Assembly: GCA_964429015.1 (NCBI GenBank)
Contig: CAYSAM010000008.1
Span: 1-36,929 of the forward strand
DNA length: 36,929 nt
Direction of reading: 5' to 3'
Source of the DNA: MFAQ01 sp964429015
Lineage (GTDB): Bacteria > Patescibacteriota > Microgenomatia > UBA1400 > MFAQ01
Part shown: piece after piece, positions 30,171-36,929 of the stretch
Position numbering within the stretch: position 1 is the stretch's first letter
How the letters are laid out: every line of letters starts with the position of its first letter
Made by a program: the position numbers and the translations under genes
Notes under the pieces: generated by a model
What the model saw: only the letters and a program-made list of their open reading frames with translations
Told to the model about the DNA's origin: nothing
Database searches by the model: none

Positions 30171-31838
30171 ATGCTTCTTTTAGTTTTTTATTCATTCTTG
30201 GCAGGCATTGTTACCATTCTCTCTCCTTGTATCTTACCCGTCTTACCAATTGTTCTATCGGTTTCTATCTCAGAGAAAAGTGTTTTCAAAAAACAAATAG
30301 GTACCATCTTAGGTTTCATAGCTAGTTTCACTTTTTTTACCCTCTTTTTATCTGGCTTGGTCAATGTCTTCAACATATCTCCAAGTATTCTCCGTAATTT
30401 TTCCATCTTAGTTGTTGCGTTTATGGGTTTATCAATGCTGTCTAGTTCCACGCAAATATTTATTGAAAAAACCTTTAGCTTTTTGGCAAACAAAATAACT
30501 CCTTTTTCAGGGCCAGGTGACGGCTTTTGGTCTGGATTTTTGGTTGGTCTTTCGCTTGGTTTAATATGGACACCTTGTGTTGGACCAATTCTTGCATCTG
30601 TCATTACTCTAGCCCTTAGTGGTACCGTTAATCTCAATTCTTTTATCATCACTTTTTTCTACGCTCTAGGCACAGCCATTCCCATGTTTGCGGTAATGAC
30701 TGGTGGCAGTAAATTTATTTCTAAAATTCCTACTTTAGCAAAAAACTCAGGTAAAATCCAAAAAATCTTTGGTATATTAACTATTTTCATAAGCATCGCT
30801 CTATACAAAAACTGGGATCGAAACTTTCAGTCATATATTCTAGATAAGTTTCCAAATTACGGTAGTTCCCTAACCAAAATCGAGGATAAAGGTGACACTT
30901 CTTTAATTACAGGTTTGGTAGGATTTGATAAAAATTCCCCAACCAGTTTACCAATTGTCAAAAAAGCTCCAGATATTTTAGCTGGTGGTCAGTGGTTTAA
31001 CTCAGACGCACTTAGCCTAAAAACAAGTCTCAAAAACAAAGTAGTTCTTATCGACTTTTGGACTTACACCTGTATAAATTGTATTCGCACCCTCCCATAT
31101 CTCAAAAGTTGGCACGAAAAATACAACAGCCAAGGACTTGTCATTGTTGGAGTTCACTCTCCCGAATTTGAATTTGAAAAGGATCCAGAAAACTTAGCTA
31201 AGGCCATTACCGACTTTCAAATTACTTACCCAGTTGTTCAGGATAATAATTTTAGTACTTGGCGTGCATACAATAATTCATACTGGCCAGCCAAATACCT
31301 TATCGATGGTAATGGAGATTTGCGGTACTACCATTTTGGCGAAGGTGACTACAACAAAACCGAAATGGCAATCCAATCCCTCCTAACAGAGCTTGGCGCT
31401 AGTCCAAGTGGGGAGATAAACAACACGGAGTATAAAAACTTCGCCCAGACCCCAGAAATATATTTGGGTTTTGGTAGGGGAGACATTGGCTATCAAACCA
31501 AAAAAGAAATCTATCAAACCCAAACAGCATCCAAAAATATTGGCAAAAATCAGGTGGGTTACAACGGCAACTGGCTTTTCTCGGAGGAATTTGCCCAATC
31601 AGATAATTTTTCAGAATTGCTTTTAAATTTCTCTGCCAAAGACGTTTTCTTGGTTATGCAGCCAGTTGACCAAATAGCTGAGGTGGAAATATATATAGAT
31701 GAGGTCTTTGTAAATAAAATCAAAGTTGACAAAAACAGATTATATGAAATTCTAAAAATGCCAGAACCAGGTCGCCACATGCTTAAGTTAAAATTCCCTA
31801 AGAATCGAGTAAAACTTTTCGCCTTCACTTTTGGATAA
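30171..31838 (+). CDS. DipZ-like fusion: CcdA transmembrane domain plus thioredoxin and C-terminal beta domain
   Basis: 555 residues. Residues about 1-225 form a CcdA/DsbD-type membrane electron carrier, with C20 in ILSPC and a second Cys in GLIWTPCVGPIL. A thioredoxin-like domain (about 270-400) has C301-x-x-C304 in WTYTCINCIRTLP. The C-terminal part (about 440-555) is a beta-sandwich-like domain typical of DipZ. The fusion moves electrons across the membrane to extracytoplasmic thiols, serving disulfide repair or cytochrome maturation. Cytochrome c maturation genes are not seen nearby, so thiol repair is more likely. Complete, with no frameshift. Confidence 0.93.
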   Translation: MLLLVFYSFLAGIVTILSPCILPVLPIVLSVSISEKSVFKKQIGTILGFIASFTFFTLFLSGLVNVFNISPSILRNFSILVVAFMGLSMLSSSTQIFIEKTFSFLANKITPFSGPGDGFWSGFLVGLSLGLIWTPCVGPILASVITLALSGTVNLNSFIITFFYALGTAIPMFAVMTGGSKFISKIPTLAKNSGKIQKIFGILTIFISIALYKNWDRNFQSYILDKFPNYGSSLTKIEDKGDTSLITGLVGFDKNSPTSLPIVKKAPDILAGGQWFNSDALSLKTSLKNKVVLIDFWTYTCINCIRTLPYLKSWHEKYNSQGLVIVGVHSPEFEFEKDPENLAKAITDFQITYPVVQDNNFSTWRAYNNSYWPAKYLIDGNGDLRYYHFGEGDYNKTEMAIQSLLTELGASPSGEINNTEYKNFAQTPEIYLGFGRGDIGYQTKKEIYQTQTASKNIGKNQVGYNGNWLFSEEFAQSDNFSELLLNFSAKDVFLVMQPVDQIAEVEIYIDEVFVNKIKVDKNRLYEILKMPEPGRHMLKLKFPKNRVKLFAFTFG

Positions 31839-31863
31839 TAAACAACATCCATATTAATTCTGG

Positions 31864-31869
31864 TACAGT
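31864..31869 (+). promoter_or_regulatory. Weak candidate -10 box, leaderless-type spacing
   Basis: TACAGT ends 5 nt before the ATG at 31875. Two mismatches to TATAAT. Confidence 0.3.
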
Positions 31870-31874
31870 AGGTT

Positions 31875-32564
31875 ATGGCCATTATTTTTTTGTTGATCTC
31901 TTTGGTATTTCTCTACATATCTGGTCAAATCTTACTTAGTCAAATTACTTACCTAGTTCATCATGTTGGTGGTAGTCGTAAATTTTTAATCATTTTTTGG
32001 AGTTTAATTTTTTTACCCGGTACGGTAATTCACGAACTTTCACACTTTTTTCTAGCTATATTGGTGGGAGCCAGAACAGGCAAAATAGAGATCTTTCCTC
32101 AGTTTTTAGAGGAAGACAACGATAGTGGTGGGGTAGCTCTAGGATCAGTTCAAACCCAAAGGCTCAATATATTTCAGGGTGTCTTAGTGGGCTTAGCCCC
32201 GTTTTATGTAGGACTTGGTTTGTTGGTCTGGCTTGCCAGCTCAATTAGTAATAGTTATTTTGCCGAAAGCTACTACCTCCTTTTTGCTCAGGCGTATCTA
32301 TTCTTTACCATCTCAAACTCTTTTTTCCCTAGTCGGTCAGACCTTGCACATGTGCTGCCAGCCACCATAATTCTTAGTCTAACAGTTCTGTTTTTATGGC
32401 TAATTGGCTTCCAGTTTTCCTACAATCCCGGAGGTACCTTTTTGGGGGTAGTAGAAACCATAATGTTTACTTTGCTAGCAAGTTCCGTCCTAAATATTGT
32501 TATCTCCCTAATTTTCTACATCATTCGCTACCTTGTGATCTCAAGCTCCAAAAGACATAAATAG
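31875..32564 (+). CDS. M50-like integral membrane metalloprotease candidate
   Basis: 229 residues with about six spans. HELSH at 53-57, inside the second hydrophobic segment, fits the HExxH zinc motif of M50 site-2 proteases. The second M50 motif (NxxPxxxxDG-like) is not clear; FFPSRSDLAHVLPA near 155-170 may hold the third zinc ligand (Asp). It is likely an intramembrane protease or a relative without activity. It follows dipZ by 36 bp. If active, it could release membrane-tethered regulators such as an anti-sigma factor; this is inference only. Confidence 0.65.
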   Translation: MAIIFLLISLVFLYISGQILLSQITYLVHHVGGSRKFLIIFWSLIFLPGTVIHELSHFFLAILVGARTGKIEIFPQFLEEDNDSGGVALGSVQTQRLNIFQGVLVGLAPFYVGLGLLVWLASSISNSYFAESYYLLFAQAYLFFTISNSFFPSRSDLAHVLPATIILSLTVLFLWLIGFQFSYNPGGTFLGVVETIMFTLLASSVLNIVISLIFYIIRYLVISSSKRHK

Positions 32565-32669
32565 TGTTAAATGAGGTTCAGGGAAGACTAGGCAGTTATT
32601 ACTACTAGCACTAATAGCCCATGCCATTCTTTAAGAGCGGCATTTTTGTGGGTTGCGCTTTTTTTAAGT

Positions 32670-32675
32670 TAAAAT
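32670..32675 (+). promoter_or_regulatory. -10 box of the DrrAB-like operon
   Basis: TAAAAT ends 9 nt before the ATG at 32685. The preceding T-tract follows a weak AAGAGCG/CGCTTTT hairpin. Confidence 0.45.
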
Positions 32676-32684
32676 AAACTCTAC

Positions 32685-33638
32685 ATGCAAAAGCCAAAAC
32701 CAATTATCGAAGTCAAAAACTTAGTCAAAAAATACAAAAAGGCCGATGGACTTGCCGTCGACAATATATCTTTCTCCGTCCAAGAGGGGGAGTTCTTTGC
32801 CTTATTAGGTCCAAACGGGGCAGGGAAGACCACTACCATCTCCATTCTTACCACCACTCTAAGTAAAACTTCTGGTGAAGTAAAAATAGCTGGTTTCAAT
32901 CTAGAGTCAGAGGCCAACAGTGTACGCCAAAGCATTGGCGTTATCTTTCAAAATCCGAGTTTAGACCAAAACTTAACTGCCGAAGAAAACATCCGCTTTC
33001 ACGCCATCCTCTATGGTCTTTACTCTTTTGCTCCAAGCTACTCACTTATGCCCAAAGAATATAAAGATCGAGTATTAGAGCTGGCCAAAGTTTTGGAAAT
33101 AGATAAAGATATTTTTAAACCAGTCAAATCTTTTTCTGGAGGAATGAAAAGAAAACTAGAGATCATCAGAAGTCTAATGCACCAGCCAAAGGTATTATTC
33201 TTAGACGAACCCACTTCAGGATTAGATCCATTAAGCCGCAAAAACCTCTGGCAATATCTCAATAAAGTTCGCAAAAATCTAAACACCACTATTTTCCTTA
33301 CAACTCACTATTTAGAGGAGGCCGAACAGGCAGATACAGTTGTCATTGTTAACTCTGGCAAAATAGTCACCTCGGGTTCTCCCAAAAAAATCAAAGACGA
33401 ACTAATACAAGAATATATCTTAGTAAAGACCAAGTACCCAAACAAACTACAAGCGGAGCTAGAAAAACAAAAAATTAGTTTTGTTCCTGGTGAGGAGATC
33501 AAAATTGATATTGAATCTGCAAACGTTCACAAAGTTATCAAATCTATAAATACCCCCTTAACGGGCATTAAAATTCATATTCCCACTCTAGAAGATGCCT
33601 ACTTAGAAATAGTCGAAAGAGAAAACAAAACTAAATAA
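32685..33638 (+). CDS. DrrA-like ABC transporter ATP-binding protein
   Basis: 317 residues. Walker A at 42-49 (GPNGAGKT), Q-loop VIFQNPSLD, signature SFSGGMKRKLEI, Walker B VLFLDEPTSGLDP, H-loop TTHYLEEAEQ, and a C-terminal DUF4162-type extension (about 235-317) typical of the DrrA/CcmA class of ABC-2 exporters. It energises the permease encoded 1 bp downstream. The cargo may be a drug, lipid or polysaccharide; the sequence does not tell. Confidence 0.95.
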   Translation: MQKPKPIIEVKNLVKKYKKADGLAVDNISFSVQEGEFFALLGPNGAGKTTTISILTTTLSKTSGEVKIAGFNLESEANSVRQSIGVIFQNPSLDQNLTAEENIRFHAILYGLYSFAPSYSLMPKEYKDRVLELAKVLEIDKDIFKPVKSFSGGMKRKLEIIRSLMHQPKVLFLDEPTSGLDPLSRKNLWQYLNKVRKNLNTTIFLTTHYLEEAEQADTVVIVNSGKIVTSGSPKKIKDELIQEYILVKTKYPNKLQAELEKQKISFVPGEEIKIDIESANVHKVIKSINTPLTGIKIHIPTLEDAYLEIVERENKTK

Positions 33639-33639
33639 T

Positions 33640-34419
33640 ATGAGAAACCTAAACGCCATTTTTACCATTGCTCACCGCGATTATATGAAATTCTTAAGAG
33701 ACAGGGGTCGCATTATCGCCTCTTTTATCTTCCCCTTTCTCTTTATTGGCATCTTGGGAAGTAGTTTGCAAAGTAGCTTTGCCAAGGAGGCTGGCTACAA
33801 CTTCTTAGGTTTTGTGTTTACTGGGGTTTTAGCTCAAACTCTTTTTCAGTCCACTGCTTCTGGCATAATTTCCCTAATCGAAGATAGGGCAAGTGATTTT
33901 TCTCAAGAACTTTTTGTTTCTCCTGTCTCACGTTACGCCATTATTTTTGGCAAAATCTTTGGCGAAACCATGGTGGCAATAACCCAAGGCTTAGGTGTGG
34001 TTCTCTTTGCTCTTATCATCCAAGTACCATTCACTTTTACTCAATTTGTTTCTCTTGTTCCTGCTTTTTTTGTCGCTTGTTTATTGGGTGGTTCTTTTGG
34101 AGTTTTGGTCTTGTCTAATCTTAGTAGCGAGCGCGGAGCCAACCAAATTTTCCCATTCGTTATCTTTCCTCAGTTTTTCTTATCTGGTATTTTTGCTCCC
34201 ATAAAAAACTTACCTGTGGCACTAGATATTCTTTCGCATCTTTCACCTATGCGTTATGCTGTCGACTTTGGTAGGGGTCTATATTACGCTGGTAGGCCAG
34301 AATACGCCAAAATCGTTCTCATGTCACCAGTGCAAAATCTTGCTATTATGGCGGTAATGTTTACTGTTTTTCTGGTACTTGGCACCACTCTCTTTGTCAA
34401 AAACGAGCGCAATCGCTAA
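33640..34419 (+). CDS. ABC-2 type permease (DrrB-like)
   Basis: 259 residues with six spans. An N-terminal cytosolic helix with AHRDYMKFLRDRGRIIASF is followed by the ABC-2 signature region (FPFVIFPQFFLSGIFAPIKN, then LPVALDILSHLSPMRYAVD). It pairs with the DrrA-like ATPase. Only 1 bp separates the genes, so they are one operon. It is convergent with nrdR. Confidence 0.93.
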   Translation: MRNLNAIFTIAHRDYMKFLRDRGRIIASFIFPFLFIGILGSSLQSSFAKEAGYNFLGFVFTGVLAQTLFQSTASGIISLIEDRASDFSQELFVSPVSRYAIIFGKIFGETMVAITQGLGVVLFALIIQVPFTFTQFVSLVPAFFVACLLGGSFGVLVLSNLSSERGANQIFPFVIFPQFFLSGIFAPIKNLPVALDILSHLSPMRYAVDFGRGLYYAGRPEYAKIVLMSPVQNLAIMAVMFTVFLVLGTTLFVKNERNR

Positions 34420-34503
34420 TCGTTTTTTAAAACAAGCTGCCTATACTAATTTTTCCAGTTCAAGTGTCTTTTTTTAGTAACAAAAGTTTTTGGCGTGCAA
34501 AAT

Positions 34504-34962
34504 TTAAATATATTTCTTTAAGTATTCTATAATCTTTTTATTGTCATCTTGCTCCTTGTATGCCAAGAAGTGCAAAAAAGTATCAATTGATTTTTTACTA
34601 AGCACTTCAAGAACTATGTTTAAAATTTCAACCGAGTTTATAGTATTTTTCTTCAAACCAGTTATTCTCACTTCAACCTCTTTAGTCCATTTATCTGCTT
34701 TAGTCCCAGCCTCTCCACGGTCAGGCATTCTTGTATCAATTGCAGAATGATAAATACCGGCAAACAACTTAGCCCTGCTATATCTTTGTACCTTTCCAGA
34801 TCGCTTTATTACTTTTAAGTAAGACAGATCCAAAGTTTCATATGTAGTAAATGTATTTTTGCAATCCAAACACTCCTTTCTTCTCCATGTCTGGGTAAAA
34901 CTTCTTGTAGGTCTGGTATTTTTGGTTTGCAATTGATCACTGCTACAAAATGGACAAATCAT
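34504..34962 (-). CDS. nrdR: Transcriptional repressor NrdR, divergent form
   Basis: 152 residues. A zinc ribbon with C3-x2-C6 and C31-x2-C34, the FTTYE motif at 38-42 and basic WRRKE, then an ATP-cone (about 50-140, opening with LKVIKRSGKVQRYSRAKLF). NrdR represses ribonucleotide reductase genes when dATP is abundant. The usual DSR is replaced by NTR, and the ATP-cone C-terminal motif YVRFASVYR by FLHFLAYKE, so it is clearly divergent. The start codon overlaps an NrdR-box-like palindrome, which suggests autoregulation. It is transcribed divergently from the gene at 35108. Confidence 0.9.
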   Translation of the reverse strand: MICPFCSSDQLQTKNTRPTRSFTQTWRRKECLDCKNTFTTYETLDLSYLKVIKRSGKVQRYSRAKLFAGIYHSAIDTRMPDRGEAGTKADKWTKEVEVRITGLKKNTINSVEILNIVLEVLSKKSIDTFLHFLAYKEQDDNKKIIEYLKKYI

Positions 34963-34978
34963 GACAATATATTGTCAT
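34961..34978. promoter_or_regulatory. Perfect palindrome matching the NrdR-box core, overlapping the nrdR start
   Basis: ATGACAATATATTGTCAT, an 18-bp perfect palindrome. Its centre CAATATATTG fits the known NrdR-box core CwAtATaTwG exactly. It covers the nrdR start codon (ATG reads 34962 to 34960), so binding would block transcription or translation start. Confidence 0.7.
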
Positions 34979-35018
34979 ATATCTCAAATATAATCAATCC
35001 TAATTGTTGCATATAGTA

Positions 35019-35036
35019 ATGACAATATTTTGACAT
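35019..35036. promoter_or_regulatory. Second NrdR-box-like element
   Basis: ATGACAATATTTTGACAT: an imperfect palindrome, one core mismatch from the first box. Its centre is 58 bp from that of box 1, about twice the 31-32-bp spacing of paired NrdR boxes known elsewhere. It lies upstream of the gene at 35108. Confidence 0.55.
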
Positions 35037-35107
35037 CCATTTATTATCTTCTTAACCCTCAAAACAAAGAGGTAAATACTTTAACAAGGAAAAATAAGGA
35101 GATCAAA

Positions 35108-35707
35108 ATGCCTAAGAAACCATCAAAGAAATTAGTTGATATTGTTCTGCAGTCTATGCCAAGCGATATCCCCAATAACATTGTCGAGCTGTGGAAAAAC
35201 AATCCTCTACGTCTTAGTAGTAAGCTCCGAGATGCTTTGTACGAGTACGGAAACACAGTATATTTCCCTGTCAATGTAGACTATGATAAAACCATAGAAG
35301 AACTTATTTCAATCGGGCACTTCACCCATGTTAATAAGAGTTTTACGAGTGAAAACTTTGCTTCTACAGAGAAAGGTAAAAAACAAATAACAATCTATCT
35401 GGAAGGCAGAAAAAGACAACTAGAGAACGACGATGTCAAAAGATTTCCGAATAGCTACCGAAAGTCTCGGTTTGCAACCCTTAAGGAAATTCTCACCCTC
35501 TGCAACGCCTATCCAACCCTCCAAAACTTTAATCGCATTGTCGCTCTTGGCAGCCAATTAGGCGATTATTATCCCGTAATAAATGGTTCAGGCGATGCCA
35601 AAGAAAAAAATTTGTATTTAGACAAGAGTGGCTATTATGATGTTCGTGATTACTACGACCAATGGAATTTTGGGACCTGCTTTGCTCTAGTAAAGTTAGA
35701 AGAATAA
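35108..35707 (+). CDS. Uncharacterised protein divergent from nrdR
   Basis: 199 residues, soluble, no recognised family; start MPKKPSKKLVDIVLQSMPSD. It has a Lys-rich N-terminus, a helical middle (TLKEILTLCNAYPTLQNFNR), and an aromatic C-terminal part (NLYLDKSGYYDVRDYYDQWN). The ATG at 35108 was chosen over an upstream TTG because AAGGAG precedes it by 7 nt. It lies downstream of two NrdR-box-like palindromes and could be under NrdR control with nrdR, which would make it a novel dNTP-related gene; this is inference. A hairpin terminator follows. Confidence 0.65.
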   Translation: MPKKPSKKLVDIVLQSMPSDIPNNIVELWKNNPLRLSSKLRDALYEYGNTVYFPVNVDYDKTIEELISIGHFTHVNKSFTSENFASTEKGKKQITIYLEGRKRQLENDDVKRFPNSYRKSRFATLKEILTLCNAYPTLQNFNRIVALGSQLGDYYPVINGSGDAKEKNLYLDKSGYYDVRDYYDQWNFGTCFALVKLEE

Positions 35708-35713
35708 GCGCTA

Positions 35714-35745
35714 CACCAGTCTCATAATGAGGCTGGTTTTTTATA
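35714..35745 (+). terminator. Intrinsic terminator
   Basis: ACCAGTCTCAT, minimal loop, ATGAGGCTGGT, then TTTTTT. An 11-bp stem with one G-U pair. Confidence 0.88.
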
Positions 35746-35773
35746 AAAATATGTCACCAAGCATCTACTAGAA

Positions 35774-35779
35774 TATAAT
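35774..35779 (+). promoter_or_regulatory. -10 box of the HAD-HIT operon
   Basis: A perfect TATAAT ends 8 nt before the ATG at 35788, giving almost no leader. No Shine-Dalgarno. Confidence 0.5.
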
Positions 35780-35787
35780 CAATTTAC

Positions 35788-36381
35788 ATGAAAATAAATG
35801 CGGCAATTTTTGATATGAATGGGGTTTTTATCAAAGATTCTGGTCCCTTAAGTCAGCGGGTCGAAAAGGATTACAAAATTAGTTCGGAAGAATTTTTCCC
35901 CATCCTGAAAACAGCTCTCAAACAAGTCCGAATTCCCGGGGCAAATACTTCCACTGCCTGGCAGCCAGTACTAGAAAAACTGGGTCTTAGTGCAGATGAA
36001 TTCTTTAAATATTGGTTCCAAGGGGAAACTCTAAATGCTGATCTGCTTCAATACGTTAAAGAGCTAAAAGAACAAGGTATTAAAATAATTATTCTTAGCA
36101 ATAATTTCCCTGAGAGAACCAATAATTATCGCAGGCTTTACCCTGAGTTATTTAGTGTGGTAGACGAGCAGTACTTTTCCTGGGAAACAGGGAATATAAA
36201 GCCAAATCCAGACAGCTTCACTCAAATCATAAACGCTCATAGCTTCCTCCCAGAAGAATATATTTATTTTGACGATAACGATGAAAATCTGACAGCAGCA
36301 AGTAATCTTGGCATCACTGCTCACAAATATCAAAATGTCACGGACACCAAAAATTTTATAAATACTTTTCAAAATGTATAA
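35788..36381 (+). CDS. HAD-superfamily hydrolase, subfamily IA
   Basis: 197 residues. Motif I FDMNGVF (nucleophile D9; the second position is N11 instead of Asp, as in several IA members), motif II ILSNN, motif III Lys in GNIKPNPDS, motif IV YFDDNDENL. A small helical cap lies at about 15-90. It probably dephosphorylates a small metabolite in the cytosol. The Asn at the usual acid/base position may mean reduced phosphatase activity. It overlaps the HIT gene by 8 bp. Confidence 0.9.
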   Translation: MKINAAIFDMNGVFIKDSGPLSQRVEKDYKISSEEFFPILKTALKQVRIPGANTSTAWQPVLEKLGLSADEFFKYWFQGETLNADLLQYVKELKEQGIKIIILSNNFPERTNNYRRLYPELFSVVDEQYFSWETGNIKPNPDSFTQIINAHSFLPEEYIYFDDNDENLTAASNLGITAHKYQNVTDTKNFINTFQNV

Positions 36382-36847
36382 TCACTCCCCAGAAAATTAC
36401 CAATGTCCAATCTGTTTAGGTGTAAACGGGGTGGAAAGCGAGGCAACTCTGTTAAAACAATCAGATTTGGTCTACAAGGACGACTTAGTTAGTGTATTTA
36501 TCAACTCATTTTGGATTGATACTGCCAAAGGACATGTAATCGTTGTACCAAACGAACATTACGAAAACATCTTCGACATCCCCATGGGAGTTGCTCACAG
36601 AATTGCAGAAGTTGCCCAAAAAATGTCACTTGCTATAAAAGAAACTTATCTGTGTGATGGTATTACTCTCCGCCAAAACAATGAACCTGCAGGTAATCAG
36701 CATGCTTTTCACTACCATCTTCACATATACCCTCGGTACAATAACGACTCTTATAATGAAAATATGACAAAAAAGAGTCTGCTTTCTACGCCAGAAGAAA
36801 GACTAGAATATGCAAACAAATTAATAACTTATCTGCGTAAAAAATGA
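36374..36847 (+). CDS. HIT-family protein
   Basis: 157 residues. The histidine triad H-x-H-x-H is seen in HYHLHIYP, preceded by GNQHAF. An N-terminal CPIC motif (C-x2-C) may hold zinc with later residues. HIT proteins hydrolyse or transfer nucleotidyl groups (for example Hint-type AMP-lysine or AMP-phosphoramidates, Ap4A). It sits in an operon between the HAD gene (8-bp overlap) and the gene at 36844 (ATGA overlap). Substrate unknown. Confidence 0.92.
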   Translation: MYNHSPENYQCPICLGVNGVESEATLLKQSDLVYKDDLVSVFINSFWIDTAKGHVIVVPNEHYENIFDIPMGVAHRIAEVAQKMSLAIKETYLCDGITLRQNNEPAGNQHAFHYHLHIYPRYNNDSYNENMTKKSLLSTPEERLEYANKLITYLRKK

Positions 36848-36929
36848 CCTACGATTTAATCCAAGTTTTCACCGAAGACAATTTAAAACTAACAGGTTTA
36901 GCTACCAAGGGAGCAAAAGATAAAACCGC
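36844..36929 (+). CDS. Probable alpha/beta hydrolase, N-terminus only (window edge)
   Basis: 28 residues are visible (MTYDLIQVFTEDNLKLTGLA, then TKGAKDKT). The pattern of a TEDNLKLTG strand followed by a Gly/Lys stretch resembles the N-terminus of alpha/beta hydrolases of the DUF1749 type, ahead of the HIHG oxyanion strand, which is beyond the edge. The ATG overlaps the HIT stop as ATGA, so it is the third gene of the HAD-HIT operon. The family call is tentative. Confidence 0.4.
   Translation, partial: MTYDLIQVFTEDNLKLTGLATKGAKDKT

Noticed and set aside
30188..30652. Minus-strand open frame of 154 codons opposite the DipZ-like gene
   Set aside because: It is antisense to the conserved CcdA domain. 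Its Lys/Thr/Pro-rich composition is what a reversed hydrophobic gene gives.
32565..32684. Possible terminator or small RNA between the M50-like and DrrA-like genes
   Set aside because: The AAGAGCG/CGCTTTT stem has a long loop and a weak wobble pair. No ORF over 10 codons and no clear structure, so not annotated apart from the -10 box.
34420..34503. Terminator between the convergent ABC-2 permease and nrdR
   Set aside because: The T- and A-rich stretches do not pair into a convincing stem.
35030..35107. TTG start 78 nt upstream for the gene next to nrdR
   Set aside because: It lies in the NrdR-box-like operator. AAGGAG and ATG at 35108 are much better.
1..36929. tRNA, rRNA and CRISPR search by eye
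   Set aside because: No T-loop-like GTTCRANNC with acceptor pairing, no rRNA-like stretches, and no regular direct repeats with spacers were seen.
1..36929. UGA recoded to Gly, as in Gracilibacteria/Absconditabacteria
   Set aside because: Genes end at UGA with ATGA overlaps into the next gene (for example 8873 and 36845), and frames show no internal UGA, so code 11 fits.

Overview
The window looks like an AT-rich bacterial chromosome fragment. It is probably from the Candidate Phyla Radiation (Patescibacteria), perhaps a Microgenomates-type lineage, and comes from a draft assembly, since a 100-N gap lies at 1871-1970. The clues are small genes packed with 0-4 bp junctions, a very short prolyl-tRNA synthetase, a Gly-rich CxxC zinc protein and many short uncharacterised membrane proteins. 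The phylum call is inference. UGA is used as a stop (for example 8873-8875 and 36845-36847), so this is not one of the UGA-recoded CPR groups. I saw no rRNA, tRNA, CRISPR array, insertion sequence or prophage.

Layout. 1-1827: divergent MFS transporter (cut by the window edge) and a divergent CDP-alcohol phosphatidyltransferase-like membrane protein. 1856-3493: minus-strand cassette of secreted Met/Gly-tailed protein, ECF sigma factor, membrane protein (putative anti-sigma) and rhodanese (interrupted by the gap). 3605-5000: two tandem paralogous unknowns and a Gly-rich zinc-ribbon protein. 5078-7160: Nudix hydrolase and two abutting methyltransferases. 7248-11868: RarA/MgsA, small membrane proteins, Lon, and a zinc-ribbon protein with a textbook promoter. 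11865-14576: Lgt, editing-domain-less ProRS, ZIP metal transporter. 14599-17929: ATP-cone/Mrr-type nuclease, small unknowns, a P-loop kinase and a TrmH-family rRNA methylase. 17990-23510: two-component system, MacA-like adaptor, MacB ATPase and permease, and a secreted protein, forming one sensory/export locus. 23524-25471: cytochrome-b5-like membrane-anchored protein, small partner, DEAD-box helicase. 25472-27623: structured leader region, candidate leader peptide with terminator, and an ABC exporter. 27682-32564: DUF2177 and DUF1295 membrane proteins, unknowns, a DipZ-like CcdA-thioredoxin fusion, and an M50-like membrane protein. 32685-34419: DrrAB-like ABC-2 exporter. 34504-36929: NrdR with NrdR-box-like operators, an unknown, a HAD hydrolase, a HIT protein, and the start of a probable alpha/beta hydrolase.

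The main genome-scale signal is promoter architecture. At about a dozen starts on both strands a -10-like hexamer (TATAAT, TAAAAT or a close variant) ends only 5-7 nt before the ATG and no Shine-Dalgarno is present. This predicts leaderless mRNAs. A smaller set of genes (11440, 17148, 25887, 35108) has clear Shine-Dalgarno sequences and real leaders. Other points of interest are a palindromic repeat family inserted in frame into both rarA and lgt, an ATP-cone-gated nuclease sharing a 22-bp back-to-back promoter with a ZIP transporter, a Leu-rich leader ORF plus terminator before an ABC exporter, a structured 5' UTR on the DEAD-box helicase, and NrdR boxes overlapping the nrdR start codon.
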